From the NCBI GenBank assembly GCA_026706845.1, contig JAPOXY010000181.1, positions 1 to 33,898 on the forward strand: DNA of 33,898 nucleotides. Reading direction: 5' to 3'. Origin of the DNA: Gemmatimonadota bacterium. Its GTDB lineage: Bacteria; Latescibacterota; UBA2968. A program made the position numbers and the translations under genes. Every line of letters begins with the position of its first letter. The first letter of the stretch is position 1. The notes below the pieces were generated by a model that saw only the letters and a list, made by a program, of their open reading frames with translations, was not told where the DNA came from and made no database searches. Positions 24,367 to 32,247 of the stretch are shown here, in pieces.

Positions 24367-25521
24367 CTATGATTCAAGTGAACAAATCAGCTCATTTGCA
24401 CGGACTCGCCCCCAGCGGTCGGCTTCAAAGACCGCCTCGAGGGTATCTTCGCAGGCCTCGTGCTCATCGAGGGTTTTTGCAATTACACGAGGGATATCGA
24501 GAAATCCGATGCGGCCATCGAGAAAAGCATACACGGCGACTTCATTAGCAGCGTTGAGTACAGCGGGCGCAGTTCCCCCCTGTTCTACGGCCTGATATGC
24601 CAATTGGAGACAGGGAAATCGGTCGGTATCGGGCTGAAAAAAACTCAATGTGCCGACCTTTGTCAGGTCCAGGCGTTCAACCTGTGTGGGCAGCTTTTCG
24701 GGATGCACGAGAGCCTGATGAATGGGCAACTGCATATCGGGTGTGCTCAGGTGCGCCATCATGCCGCCATCCACATATTCGATAAGGCAATGCACAATAG
24801 ACTGCCGATGGATAATCACATCGATTTTCGAGACCGGCAAATCGAGAAACCATTGTGCTTCGATCACTTCAAAGCCTTTATTCATCAATGTGGCGGAGTC
24901 AATCGTAATTTTTGGTCCCATCTGCCAGGTGGGGTGATTGAGTGCCTGATCGCGTGAAACACTCGCCATCTGCTTTTGCGTATAGTCAAAAAAAGGACCG
25001 CCCGAGGCGGGTAGTAAAATGCGTTTGATCTCGTCCCGGTTCGTCTCTTGCAACGATTGCCACAGTGGTGTTGTCTCACTGTCGATTGGCAATAATGTGG
25101 CACCCGTCTGTTTTGCCCAATCGGTTACCAGATGCCCGGCGACAACCAGTGTCTCTTTGTTGGCAATTGCCACATCTTTGCCCGCGCGCACAGCAGATAG
25201 CGTAGGGCGCAGCCCCACGCCTGCCGCCAGGCCGTTAATGATCAGGTCGGTATCGGGATCGACAGACAGTTCCTGTAAGCCCGCGCTACCTTCGAGGACC
25301 TCAATACCCAGTGGGGCAAGACGCGCCTGTACCTCTTTTGCCCCCTGGGCAATACAAACGCGCTCAGGGCGCCAGCGTTCGGCTTGTTCACACAGCAACT
25401 CGGCATTGCGTCCGGCACATAAACTCACCAGTTCAAATCGGTCGGGTAGGCTATTCAGAACACGCAGTGTGTTTGTGCCAATAGATCCTGTGGATCCGAG
25501 AAGGGCAACGCGTTTTGTCAT
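24367..25521 (-). CDS. dxr: 1-deoxy-D-xylulose 5-phosphate reductoisomerase
   Basis: Dxr catalyses the committed step of the MEP isoprenoid pathway, making 2-C-methyl-D-erythritol 4-phosphate with NADPH and a divalent metal. The 384-residue protein has the NADPH loop GSTGSIG (9-15), ANKETLV (120-126), PASGGPF (171-177) and HPTWQMGPKITIDSATLMNKG. Asp147 and Glu149 are the predicted metal ligands. The usual DSEH motif is DSET here: the His (His153 in E. coli) is replaced by Thr150. The start overlaps the cdsA stop as ATGA. All other active-site segments look intact, so I expect an active enzyme. Confidence 0.95.
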   Translation of the reverse strand: MTKRVALLGSTGSIGTNTLRVLNSLPDRFELVSLCAGRNAELLCEQAERWRPERVCIAQGAKEVQARLAPLGIEVLEGSAGLQELSVDPDTDLIINGLAAGVGLRPTLSAVRAGKDVAIANKETLVVAGHLVTDWAKQTGATLLPIDSETTPLWQSLQETNRDEIKRILLPASGGPFFDYTQKQMASVSRDQALNHPTWQMGPKITIDSATLMNKGFEVIEAQWFLDLPVSKIDVIIHRQSIVHCLIEYVDGGMMAHLSTPDMQLPIHQALVHPEKLPTQVERLDLTKVGTLSFFQPDTDRFPCLQLAYQAVEQGGTAPAVLNAANEVAVYAFLDGRIGFLDIPRVIAKTLDEHEACEDTLEAVFEADRWGRVRANELICSLES

Positions 25522-26330
25522 AAAAATTGAAAATAAAGATAAATAAGTGGGAAAACAAAAAAAGCACTGTCAAAGCGATCCAGCACACCACCGTGTCCAG
25601 GGATCAGTTCCGACGTATCTTTGACGTCCATATCGCGTTTGATCATGGATTCAACGAGATCTCCCAAAGATGCCCCGATGCCAATGAGAAGGCCGAGTAT
25701 GAGGCTTTGGGTTATATTAAACAGTCCGAGTACCTGTCCCCCGAGTCCTATGACCAAAAGTGCGGATAGAAGACCTCCGATGAATCCGGCTTCGGTCTTT
25801 GCCGCGCTGATGGAAGGAAAGGGGTGCCATCGGCCAAACCACCGTCCAAAAAAATAGGCCATTGTATCATTGGCCCAAATCCCCAGTAAGATGAGAACAG
25901 CAACTTGCCCCTGTTCTGACGCACCAAAGGGCAATGAGTTTCTCACTATGAGAACAAAACTGCCCAAAAAACCGACGTAAAGTACACCTAAAAGCGTGCC
26001 TCCCGCGTTGAGCAGGCGATAGCCTGTGGTGTCTCGAAACAGGGCTACGCTAAGCATTAATAGCAATAATACGAGAAAAAAAAATGCGAAAACATTTGGC
26101 CCAATAACAAATGCTACAACACACCAGGAGAGAGATATAACAATGCCAAATCCCGTCCAGGGATACAGCCCTTTCTGAGATAGCATGCGATAAAACTCCC
26201 AGGTTCCTGCAGAGACCACGCCGCACCACATCACAAATAGCCAATAGTCACCCAACCAGAATAGCACCACCAAAATTGGACCAAAAACTGCGGCTGCCAA
26301 CACGCGCTGAATTAGATTGGACTTTGCCAC
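25518..26330 (-). CDS. cdsA: Phosphatidate cytidylyltransferase CdsA
   Basis: CdsA makes CDP-diacylglycerol from phosphatidate and CTP in the inner membrane, the branch point of phospholipid synthesis. The 270-residue protein has about eight membrane helices. It ends with the full CDP-DAG synthase signature: SMIKRDMDVKD, then PGHGGVLDRFDS. A GTG start at 26330 has a GGAGG site 5 nt upstream. It overlaps uppS by 19 nt and dxr by 4 nt, as expected for a coupled operon. Confidence 0.95.
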   Translation of the reverse strand: MAKSNLIQRVLAAAVFGPILVVLFWLGDYWLFVMWCGVVSAGTWEFYRMLSQKGLYPWTGFGIVISLSWCVVAFVIGPNVFAFFFLVLLLLMLSVALFRDTTGYRLLNAGGTLLGVLYVGFLGSFVLIVRNSLPFGASEQGQVAVLILLGIWANDTMAYFFGRWFGRWHPFPSISAAKTEAGFIGGLLSALLVIGLGGQVLGLFNITQSLILGLLIGIGASLGDLVESMIKRDMDVKDTSELIPGHGGVLDRFDSAFFVFPLIYLYFQFL

Positions 26331-27151
26331 AAGTCCTCCGAAGACCCATTGGTTTTGCTTGCGAGCGTTTCATCGCGCAATTGAAGTCCTGTTTTTCCAA
26401 ACCGCCGTTCTCGATTTTGATAACTGCGGATGGCTTCGTAGAGATGCTCGCGCTTAAAATCGGGCCACAGTACATCTGTAAACCAGAACTCGGTATAAGC
26501 ACACTGCCAGAGCATAAAATTGCTCAAGCGAACTTCGCCGCTGGTGCGAATCAGCAAATCGGGGTCGGGCAAATCACCTGTATAAAGGCGTTTAGAAAAA
26601 AAATTGGCATCAATAGCATCTGGTGAAATGCGCTCCTGTGCGATGTCGGTAGCAATGCTTTGCACGGCTTGAAGAATATCGCTTTTGCCGTCGTAGCTCA
26701 ACGCGAGATTAAGCGTTAGTCCTGTATTGTTAGCTGTTTCGCGAATGGCATTTCTAAGTGCTTTACGCGAGTGCTTTACCAGCCGGTCCGTATCGCCGGT
26801 TGCGATGAGACGCACGTTGTTTTCCTGCAATTCATTGAGTTCTTCGTGTGAACAGTCACGCAACAATTGCATCAGTGACAATACTTCTGACCAGGGGCGA
26901 CGCCAATTGTCTGTGCCAAAGGTGAACAGGGTGAGAATATCTATTTCGAGTTCGCCACAGGCACGCACAATATCGCGCACAGTTTCGCGGGCAGACCGAT
27001 GTCCATCTGTGCGGCGCAAATCTCGCTGTTGCGCCCACCGCCCATTGCCATCCATAATTATCGCAATATGCGACGGCAGGTTGCCTCGCGCTTTTAGCCT
27101 ATCTTGTAGCTGGGTACAATTGCGAGAGCCGTTTCTGTGTGTATCTTCCAT
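26312..27151 (-). CDS. uppS: Isoprenyl (undecaprenyl) diphosphate synthase UppS
   Basis: UppS condenses isopentenyl diphosphate units onto farnesyl diphosphate to make the lipid carrier for peptidoglycan and O-antigen. HIAIIMDGNGRWA (28-40) contains the catalytic Asp34, and LTLFTFGTDNWRRP matches the usual LTLYAFSxENWxRP. DLLIRTSGEVRLSNFMLWQ and YTEFWFTDVLWPDF are also diagnostic. The ~20 N-terminal residues and the ~20 residues after the core (from LQLRDET) are extra and not conserved. The ATG at 27151 has no strong ribosome site. It is the first gene of a four-gene operon with a good promoter at 27215-27243. Confidence 0.95.
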   Translation of the reverse strand: MEDTHRNGSRNCTQLQDRLKARGNLPSHIAIIMDGNGRWAQQRDLRRTDGHRSARETVRDIVRACGELEIDILTLFTFGTDNWRRPWSEVLSLMQLLRDCSHEELNELQENNVRLIATGDTDRLVKHSRKALRNAIRETANNTGLTLNLALSYDGKSDILQAVQSIATDIAQERISPDAIDANFFSKRLYTGDLPDPDLLIRTSGEVRLSNFMLWQCAYTEFWFTDVLWPDFKREHLYEAIRSYQNRERRFGKTGLQLRDETLASKTNGSSEDLWQSPI

Positions 27152-27214
27152 ATTATTAATGATGAAAATTCAACATGTTCGCCTAAATGCCGATAAAATA
27201 AAAAATGTTGTGAA

Positions 27215-27243
27215 ATTTTAACGGTTTAATTTATTAAAGTCAA
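27215..27243 (-). promoter_or_regulatory. Predicted sigma-70 promoter of uppS-cdsA-dxr-rseP
   Basis: On the minus strand TTGACT (27243-27238) and TAAAAT (27220-27215) are separated by 17 nt. Each hexamer matches consensus at five of six positions. The expected transcript start lies about 55-60 nt upstream of the uppS ATG. Confidence 0.65.
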
Positions 27244-27264
27244 GGGAGAAGCGAGAAACTTATT

Positions 27265-27822
27265 ATGACAAAGCCAGATCTAAAACTTAGCCTCCGCGCC
27301 GAGCGTATCCAAATGTCCGAACGAACTGTTCGCGAGAAGAGTTTGCGTGTTTATCGCCAACTGATCGAGATGCCAGCATACCAGCTTGCACGGTGCATTG
27401 CCTGTTATGTGTCGATAAAAAATGAAGTGGATACGAAAACAGTGATCCAAAAAGCAATTGACAGCGGCAAACAGGTGGGAGTACCTGTTACGCGGAAAGA
27501 TGGGGATATGAATTTTCAGGCAATTGCGGGACTGAGCGATCTGCGACCTGTGCATTATGGCTTGCGCGAACCGGTTCCAGATTCCCAAAAGGTGTTGTTG
27601 TCTCATACTATTGACCTGATCCTCATTCCGGGTATCGCTTTTGATCGCCGTGGGCATCGGATTGGATCGGGTGGTGGATATTACGACCGATTTCTGGCAC
27701 GGACTGAAGCAGTTCGAATCGGTTTATCTTATGCCTTTCAGATCACAGATCACGTGCCTGCCGAGCCACACGATGTGAAGATGGATTTGATCATAACCGA
27801 AGACGAAGTCATCAAAATTTAG
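27265..27822 (+). CDS. 5-formyltetrahydrofolate cyclo-ligase
   Basis: The enzyme converts 5-formyl-THF to 5,10-methenyl-THF using ATP in the cytoplasm, salvaging an inhibitory folate. The 185-residue length is normal. The signature PGIAFDRRGHRIGSGGGYYDRFL region near residues 125-147 contains the ATP/phosphate loop, and an N-terminal basic segment with LRAERIQMSER is typical. CYVSIKNEVDT resembles the family's YxxxxxEvdT substrate motif. It diverges from uppS and is followed 16 nt later by the pentapeptide-repeat gene. A weak AGGGAG lies about 15 nt before the ATG. Confidence 0.93.
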   Translation: MTKPDLKLSLRAERIQMSERTVREKSLRVYRQLIEMPAYQLARCIACYVSIKNEVDTKTVIQKAIDSGKQVGVPVTRKDGDMNFQAIAGLSDLRPVHYGLREPVPDSQKVLLSHTIDLILIPGIAFDRRGHRIGSGGGYYDRFLARTEAVRIGLSYAFQITDHVPAEPHDVKMDLIITEDEVIKI

Positions 27823-27838
27823 CGAAGGGAGAAATCAC

Positions 27839-28627
27839 ATGCCCATAACTCTTTCACCTGCACAGATGCGCGAGATCCTTGCACGACATCAGGCCTGGAT
27901 AGCGTCCAACGGGACAGAGGGAGCACGCGCTGATCTGGTCGGTGCAAATTTAAACCGATCGGAATTGCAAAATGCCGCATTACAACAGGCCGATATGCGC
28001 GAAGCCATTCTCAGTGGCGCGCAGTTGCGGGGTGCCAACTTATCGGGTGCCAACTTACAGCGCGCGCGTCTTTTGCAGGCCAATTTGCGCGATGCAAATC
28101 TCGAAGGTGCTGATTTGAGCGGGGCCTTCTTGCAGAATGCGATCCTCACAGGAACGAATATGAAAGGCGCACAGGTCTCGCCAGCCGATTTGGAATTGGC
28201 TGATCTCAGCGGTGCAAATATGGAAGATACAAATTTTGAGGAGGCTAAATTGGTGGGGTGCAATTTGCGCGGAGCCAGATGCAAAAATGCGAATTTTTAC
28301 AGGGCCAATTTGTCAGAGACCATATTGGTCAAAGTGGATTTCGAAAATGCCACCTTGCGTACAGCCGATATTAGAAAGTCGGATTTGACCGATGCCAATT
28401 TGCGCGGAGCCAATCTGCAAAGTGCCAGGCTCCAGGAGGCCGATCTCGTCAAAGTGGATTTGCGCCAGGCCAATCTCCAGCGCGCCCGCATGCAAAAAAC
28501 AGATCTCTTCAAAGCCCAGTTTGACAATGCCGACATGCGCGGTGCCGATGTCCGAGATGCGATTGGCTTTTCACAAAAACATCTGGATGTGGTGAGGTGG
28601 GATGAGAAGACGAAGTTGAGGGATTGA
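27839..28627 (+). CDS. Pentapeptide-repeat protein
   Basis: This is a 262-residue protein with a short N-terminal helix region (about 1-35). It is followed by about 40 tandem A(D/N)LxX pentapeptides from residue ~40 to ~240, for example ANLSG, ADLSG and ANLQR, interrupted by slightly divergent stretches. Such repeats fold into a right-handed quadrilateral beta-helix. The biochemical role is unknown for most members; some protect gyrase, but nothing here points to that. There is no signal peptide or membrane segment. An AAGGGAG site precedes the ATG. It sits 16 nt after the folate cyclo-ligase gene and before a strong terminator. Confidence 0.93.
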   Translation: MPITLSPAQMREILARHQAWIASNGTEGARADLVGANLNRSELQNAALQQADMREAILSGAQLRGANLSGANLQRARLLQANLRDANLEGADLSGAFLQNAILTGTNMKGAQVSPADLELADLSGANMEDTNFEEAKLVGCNLRGARCKNANFYRANLSETILVKVDFENATLRTADIRKSDLTDANLRGANLQSARLQEADLVKVDLRQANLQRARMQKTDLFKAQFDNADMRGADVRDAIGFSQKHLDVVRWDEKTKLRD

Positions 28628-28645
28628 GAGGGGTTAGAGACAGAA

Positions 28646-28685
28646 AAAAAAGCAGGTGGCCGAAAATATAACCACCTGCTTTTTT
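28646..28685. terminator. Bidirectional terminator between the pentapeptide gene and glnA
   Basis: A perfect 14-bp stem joins 28646-28659 (six A then GCAGGTGG) with 28672-28685 (CCACCTGC then six T) around a 12-nt loop. Runs of A and T flank the GC core, so it can act for both convergent genes. Confidence 0.92.
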
Positions 28686-28710
28686 GTGCCTCTAAAAACG
28701 GCTTATACTA

Positions 28711-30129
28711 TTACACATCGAAGTAAAGTGCGAATTCGTGTGGATGAGGACGCTGGTTGATGGCGTCAACTTCGTTTTCGCGCTTGTATTCGATCCACGT
28801 TTCGATCACGTCTTCGGTAAAGACATCACCCTTGAGCAGGAAGTCGTGATCCGCCGCCAATGCATCGAGGGCATCGGACAGTGAACCCGGTGTCTGCGGG
28901 ATGGATGCGGCTTCTTCGGGTTCGAGATCGTAGAGGTTTTTGTCGAGCGGATCCCCTGGATGAATTTTGTTTTGAATGCCGTCCAGGCCAGCCATTAACA
29001 TGGCCGCGAAAGCCAGGTAGGGATTGGCGCTTGGGTCTGGACACCGAAATTCGACGCGCTTGGCTTTGGGACTTTGAGAATACATCGGGAGGCGTATTGC
29101 AGCACTGCGATTGCGCTGCGAATAGGCCAGATTGACCGGGGCTTCATACCCGGGTACCAGACGCTTAAATGAGTTGGTGGTCGGGTTGGTCAATGCGATC
29201 AACGCATCGGCGTGTTTGAGAATGCCGCCGATATAGTGCAGTGCCATTTCGCTCAGGCCCGCGTATCCCGACCCGGCAAAGAGAGGCTCATCGCCTTTCC
29301 AGATGCTCTGGTGCGTGTGCATGCCCGTGCCATTGTCTTCAAAAAGCGGTTTGGGCATAAAGGTGGCGGTTTTGCCGTGTTTGTGTGCCACGTTTTTGAC
29401 GATGTATTTGTACCAGGTCATTCTGTCGGCGCATGTGACCATCGGGCAGAACCGAATGTCGATTTCGCCCTGACCACCGGTTGATACTTCGTGGTGGTGA
29501 ACTTCAATGTCAATGCCGACCTCTTCCATGGTCAGCACCATTTCGGTACGTATATTTTGCAGCGTGTCGTGGGGCGGCACGGGGAAATAGCCTTCTTTGT
29601 GGCGGGGTTTGTAACCGAGGTTGGGACCTTCATCTCTGCCCGAATTCCAGTAGCCTTCAACTGAATCTACGCTGTGAAAGGCGTGGTTTGACCCTTCGCC
29701 AAAGCGCACATCGTCAAAAACAAAAAATTCGGCTTCTGGACCGAAAAATGCCGTATCGCCAATGCCCGTGGATTGCATATAGGCTTCGGCTTTTTGAGCG
29801 ACCGAACGCGGGTCGCGCGAATAGCCGCTTTTGGTGATGGGATCGGCAATATTACAGATCATTACGAGGGTGGGTTCTTCGAGGAAGGGATCGATCAACG
29901 CTGTGGCGGGATCGGGAATGACGAGCATGTCCGATTCGTTGATGGCCTGCCAGCCGCGAATACTGGATCCGTCAAAGCCGAGTCCGTCTTCAAAGGTTTC
30001 TTCTTCAATTTCGGAGGCCATGACAGTAAAATGCTGCCAATGTCCGGGAAAATCGGTAAATCGGAAATCGACAACTCTAATGCCCTGATCTGCGATCATT
30101 GCAAGAACATCTTGTGGCGTTTGGGCCAT
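28711..30129 (-). CDS. glnA: Type I glutamine synthetase
   Basis: Glutamine synthetase makes glutamine from glutamate, ammonia and ATP; the active form is a cytoplasmic dodecamer. The 472-residue length and the sequence match GSI. Visible motifs are FDGSSIRGW (52-60), PEAEFFVFD (131-139) and [13 protein letters not shown] (212-224). [10 protein letters not shown] (266-275), [13 protein letters not shown] (319-331) and NRSAAIRLP (340-348) follow. [11 protein letters not shown] carries Tyr400 in the position of the E. coli adenylylation Tyr397, so control by GlnE-type adenylylation is plausible. No glnE, glnB or amtB is in the window. An AAAGGAG site precedes the ATG, and a promoter region lies 180-240 nt upstream. 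Confidence 0.98.
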   Translation of the reverse strand: MAQTPQDVLAMIADQGIRVVDFRFTDFPGHWQHFTVMASEIEEETFEDGLGFDGSSIRGWQAINESDMLVIPDPATALIDPFLEEPTLVMICNIADPITKSGYSRDPRSVAQKAEAYMQSTGIGDTAFFGPEAEFFVFDDVRFGEGSNHAFHSVDSVEGYWNSGRDEGPNLGYKPRHKEGYFPVPPHDTLQNIRTEMVLTMEEVGIDIEVHHHEVSTGGQGEIDIRFCPMVTCADRMTWYKYIVKNVAHKHGKTATFMPKPLFEDNGTGMHTHQSIWKGDEPLFAGSGYAGLSEMALHYIGGILKHADALIALTNPTTNSFKRLVPGYEAPVNLAYSQRNRSAAIRLPMYSQSPKAKRVEFRCPDPSANPYLAFAAMLMAGLDGIQNKIHPGDPLDKNLYDLEPEEAASIPQTPGSLSDALDALAADHDFLLKGDVFTEDVIETWIEYKRENEVDAINQRPHPHEFALYFDV

Positions 30130-30481
30130 ATTTTGCTCCTTTCATGGTGAGAAATGTGGCCTGGTATTGATAAATGAAAGGATCGACAGTTTTGCCGACC
30201 CGAAACATCGGCACGGAATATAGATGGTGTTTGTTTCCGCGTGATTTCTCATGTATTAAATATGTGTTACACTGTTGGGCGATGATACCCGAAAAACAAG
30301 ATTCAATTATAGAAAAATACGAAAAAAACAAGGTCTAATTATATACATTTCTCTACAAGTTGCAAGACAATTTTTTTTCCTGAAAAAGCAGTTGCCTTTC
30401 AATGGGACATGATCTACATTTTTCGGAGATGAGATGCAACGTCGTGTTGTCTCTAATTCACCCTCTTCAGGAGGATTGTTT
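30130..30481. other. Intergenic region between divergent glnA and the temptin-like gene
   Basis: These ~350 nt contain no credible gene. The half near glnA (30130-30300) would be its untranslated leader; no riboswitch class is recognised there. 30299-30365 holds the glnA promoter elements. On the plus strand TTGCCT (30392-30397) and TACATT (30415-30420), 17 nt apart, are a candidate promoter for the temptin-like gene. Confidence 0.5.
30299..30365 (-). promoter_or_regulatory. Predicted glnA promoter region with duplicated -10 element
   Basis: On the minus strand, TTGCAA (30365-30360) lies 16 nt before a perfect TATAAT (30343-30338). A second perfect TATAAT lies 32 nt downstream at 30311-30306. 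Both are followed by a similar T-rich stretch (CTTGTTTTT then CG), so the block appears to be an imperfect tandem duplication. The second copy lacks a clear -35. I see no sigma-54 (GG-N10-GC) promoter. A leader of about 170-200 nt would precede the glnA start. Confidence 0.55.
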
Positions 30482-32059
30482 ATGTCGCGGTTGAATTCTC
30501 ACAGAGTACTAACGGTCCTGGTCCTTGTCTTTATTGGATGGGGACAGGCAGATGCCCGTCCAGCACGGGTTAGTCAGTTGCCCAATGGCAGTGCGTTGGG
30601 GTGTGCTTCGTGTCATGTGAACCCAGGTGGCGGTGGTACTCTCACTTCTTTTGGCAGGGATATCAACAACAATTATCTAACGCAGCCCGGTCGCAGTGGT
30701 CAGGTTGTGTGGAATGCCATGCTCGCAATGCTCGACTCAGATGGCGATGGCGTTTCTAATGGTCAAGAATTGGGCGATCCAGATGGCGATGGTACGGTAG
30801 ATGCGAGCATTCAGGTGACAAATCCCGGCGATTCCAATAGTTTTGTACCACAACAGCCAGCTACACCTGCTGTAACTTCGTTTGCAATTGGCGGTGTGAC
30901 GCTTCAAGAAGATGTGAAGAATCCGCCCGTGCCGAGTGGGATGCAGCAGTTTGAAATTACATTTAATGTTCCCATTAAAATTGAAAATGTGGGAGCTATC
31001 TCATATCCCGCAGGTTTGTTTGTAGCTATGCCAGCCATCAGCGAAGATCACATGAAGCTGACTGGCAGTGTCAATTTGTCCGAGGGAACGACCTATCAGA
31101 TACTTATTGGCAATCCGGATGCAAATTTGTCTGAGGCGCAACAATATTTTCTGGGCACAGTGGAACTGTCAGATGCCGTTGTTTCCGGCGTGGGTATTTT
31201 GCCCGAGGGTTTTACACCGGGTCCAGGTGGCGCATTCCTGATTGATTCTGAATTGTATTCAAAAGCTCTGATGGATGGTACTGACCCGTTTGAAAGTGCT
31301 ATTGTTCGTATTTCTAATTTCAATGTATTGGAATCCTTCCCTGAACAACTGGCATTTGAGTTCCCACATGTGACGGATGGATCTTACGTGTTGTCTCTGA
31401 ATCAAGAGGTTATGGACGCACAGGGAAACACGGTTCAGTTAGGTGCTTTTGTGGGAATCAATCCCTTCACAGGTGAAGTTGACCCCGCGTCATTGATTCA
31501 GGTTGTCGATGGTGCCAGTGTAACCGGTTTACAAGTCATGCTGGAAGAAATTACTGAGCCGGAACTCTTTGACATTAGAGACGTCAGTGTTCAGAGTGTG
31601 AATGCTGAAACGAATTCGTTTTTCATTCAACGCAATGGTCAACAGATAAGCGTAGATGCCTCACAGGCTCTGATGATTACCCTCGATCTGAAGAATTTTG
31701 AGGATATCGTCGCAAGGTTTTTTTCTGGCAATGTCGAGGATCTTGCCCAACTTATTTTCCCCATTTCTGATCTGATGCCAGGCGATACCGTCTCCATCTT
31801 AGGATTGCCTATTTCCGGGACCGCAATCCAAGCGCTAATCGTGATACGTCAGGCACCGGCTCAGACGCGGAGTGCTGATCTGGATGGCGATGGTGATGTC
31901 GATTTCTCCGATTTCTTGCTTTTTGCTGCTGCTTTTGGCACGAGCGAGGGAGGACCAGGATACAATGCTGCGGCTGATTTGGACGGGGATGGTACGGTCG
32001 CATTTTCAGACTTTTTGATTTTTGCCAATGCCTTTGGCAAGCCGGTGAGTGGAGGTTAA
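30482..32059 (+). CDS. Secreted temptin-like protein with CxxCH motif and C-terminal dockerin-like repeats
   Basis: The ATG at 30482 (525 residues) has a perfect AGGAGG 7 nt upstream; a frame from 30434 adds 16 residues and is rejected. Residues 1-25 form a signal peptide ending at QADA. Residues ~30-120 contain CASCH (Cys41, Cys44, His45), NPGGGG, and then the Ca-binding-type run DSDGDGVSNGQELGDPDGDG. This resembles temptin-like domains, and CxxCH could also bind heme c. The middle (~130-460) looks like beta-sandwich modules. The last ~65 residues hold two DLDGDGxVxFSDFL EF-hand-like repeats each ending in FAxAFG, as in dockerin-type or sorting domains. It is likely exported; the function is unknown. 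No cohesin is visible in the window. Confidence 0.8.
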   Translation: MSRLNSHRVLTVLVLVFIGWGQADARPARVSQLPNGSALGCASCHVNPGGGGTLTSFGRDINNNYLTQPGRSGQVVWNAMLAMLDSDGDGVSNGQELGDPDGDGTVDASIQVTNPGDSNSFVPQQPATPAVTSFAIGGVTLQEDVKNPPVPSGMQQFEITFNVPIKIENVGAISYPAGLFVAMPAISEDHMKLTGSVNLSEGTTYQILIGNPDANLSEAQQYFLGTVELSDAVVSGVGILPEGFTPGPGGAFLIDSELYSKALMDGTDPFESAIVRISNFNVLESFPEQLAFEFPHVTDGSYVLSLNQEVMDAQGNTVQLGAFVGINPFTGEVDPASLIQVVDGASVTGLQVMLEEITEPELFDIRDVSVQSVNAETNSFFIQRNGQQISVDASQALMITLDLKNFEDIVARFFSGNVEDLAQLIFPISDLMPGDTVSILGLPISGTAIQALIVIRQAPAQTRSADLDGDGDVDFSDFLLFAAAFGTSEGGPGYNAAADLDGDGTVAFSDFLIFANAFGKPVSGG

Positions 32060-32082
32060 AAAATAAGCAGGTCTGAGGTCGG

Positions 32083-32120
32083 AAACGGGTTGGTCGGGTA
32101 AGTCGGCCAACCCGTTTTTT
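32083..32120 (+). terminator. Rho-independent terminator after the temptin-like gene
   Basis: AAACGGGTTGG (32083-32093) pairs perfectly with CCAACCCGTTT (32107-32117) around a 13-nt loop, followed by a run of T to 32120. It isolates the hrcA operon downstream. Confidence 0.88.
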
Positions 32121-32128
32121 GATGGGGC

Positions 32129-32157
32129 TTGACAATCGCTGGGTCTTCCTATATATA
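32129..32157 (+). promoter_or_regulatory. Predicted sigma-70 promoter of hrcA-grpE
   Basis: A perfect TTGACA (32129-32134) is followed 17 nt later by TATATA (32152-32157, four of six consensus matches). It starts just after the preceding terminator and gives a leader of about 80-85 nt. No CIRCE inverted repeat overlaps it. Confidence 0.6.
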
Positions 32158-32217
32158 TCATAGACTAAACTATTTTGCATATTCGATTTGTATCAACGCG
32201 GATAGGTCGTTTTCTTC

Positions 32218-32240
32218 CCCTTTCATCTAAACGGAAAGGG
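32218..32240 (+). promoter_or_regulatory. Inverted repeat over the hrcA ribosome-binding region
   Basis: CCCTTTC (32218-32224) and GAAAGGG (32234-32240) form a perfect 7-bp inverted repeat with a 9-nt spacer, ending 7 nt before the hrcA ATG. The right arm includes the purine-rich GGAAAGGGA that serves as ribosome site. As RNA the hairpin would hide it. The sequence is unlike CIRCE (TTAGCACTC-N9-GAGTGCTAA) although the spacer length is the same. Confidence 0.5.
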
Positions 32241-32247
32241 ACCTGCT

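Noticed and set aside
27839-28627. Pentapeptide-repeat DNA as a CRISPR or satellite array
   Set aside because: The 15-bp periodicity comes from the A(D/N)LxX protein repeats in one intact frame. There are no identical repeats with unique spacers.
30130-30300. Glutamine riboswitch in the glnA leader
   Set aside because: I could not identify the conserved core or stems of a known glnA RNA class. A covariance-model search would be needed to revisit it.
30434-30481. Upstream ATG for the temptin-like protein
   Set aside because: It would put 16 polar residues before a normal signal peptide. The ATG at 30482 has a perfect AGGAGG site at the right distance.
32120-32247. CIRCE element upstream of hrcA
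   Set aside because: No TTAGCACTC or GAGTGCTAA arm is present. The only inverted repeat (CCCTTTC/GAAAGGG) differs in sequence.
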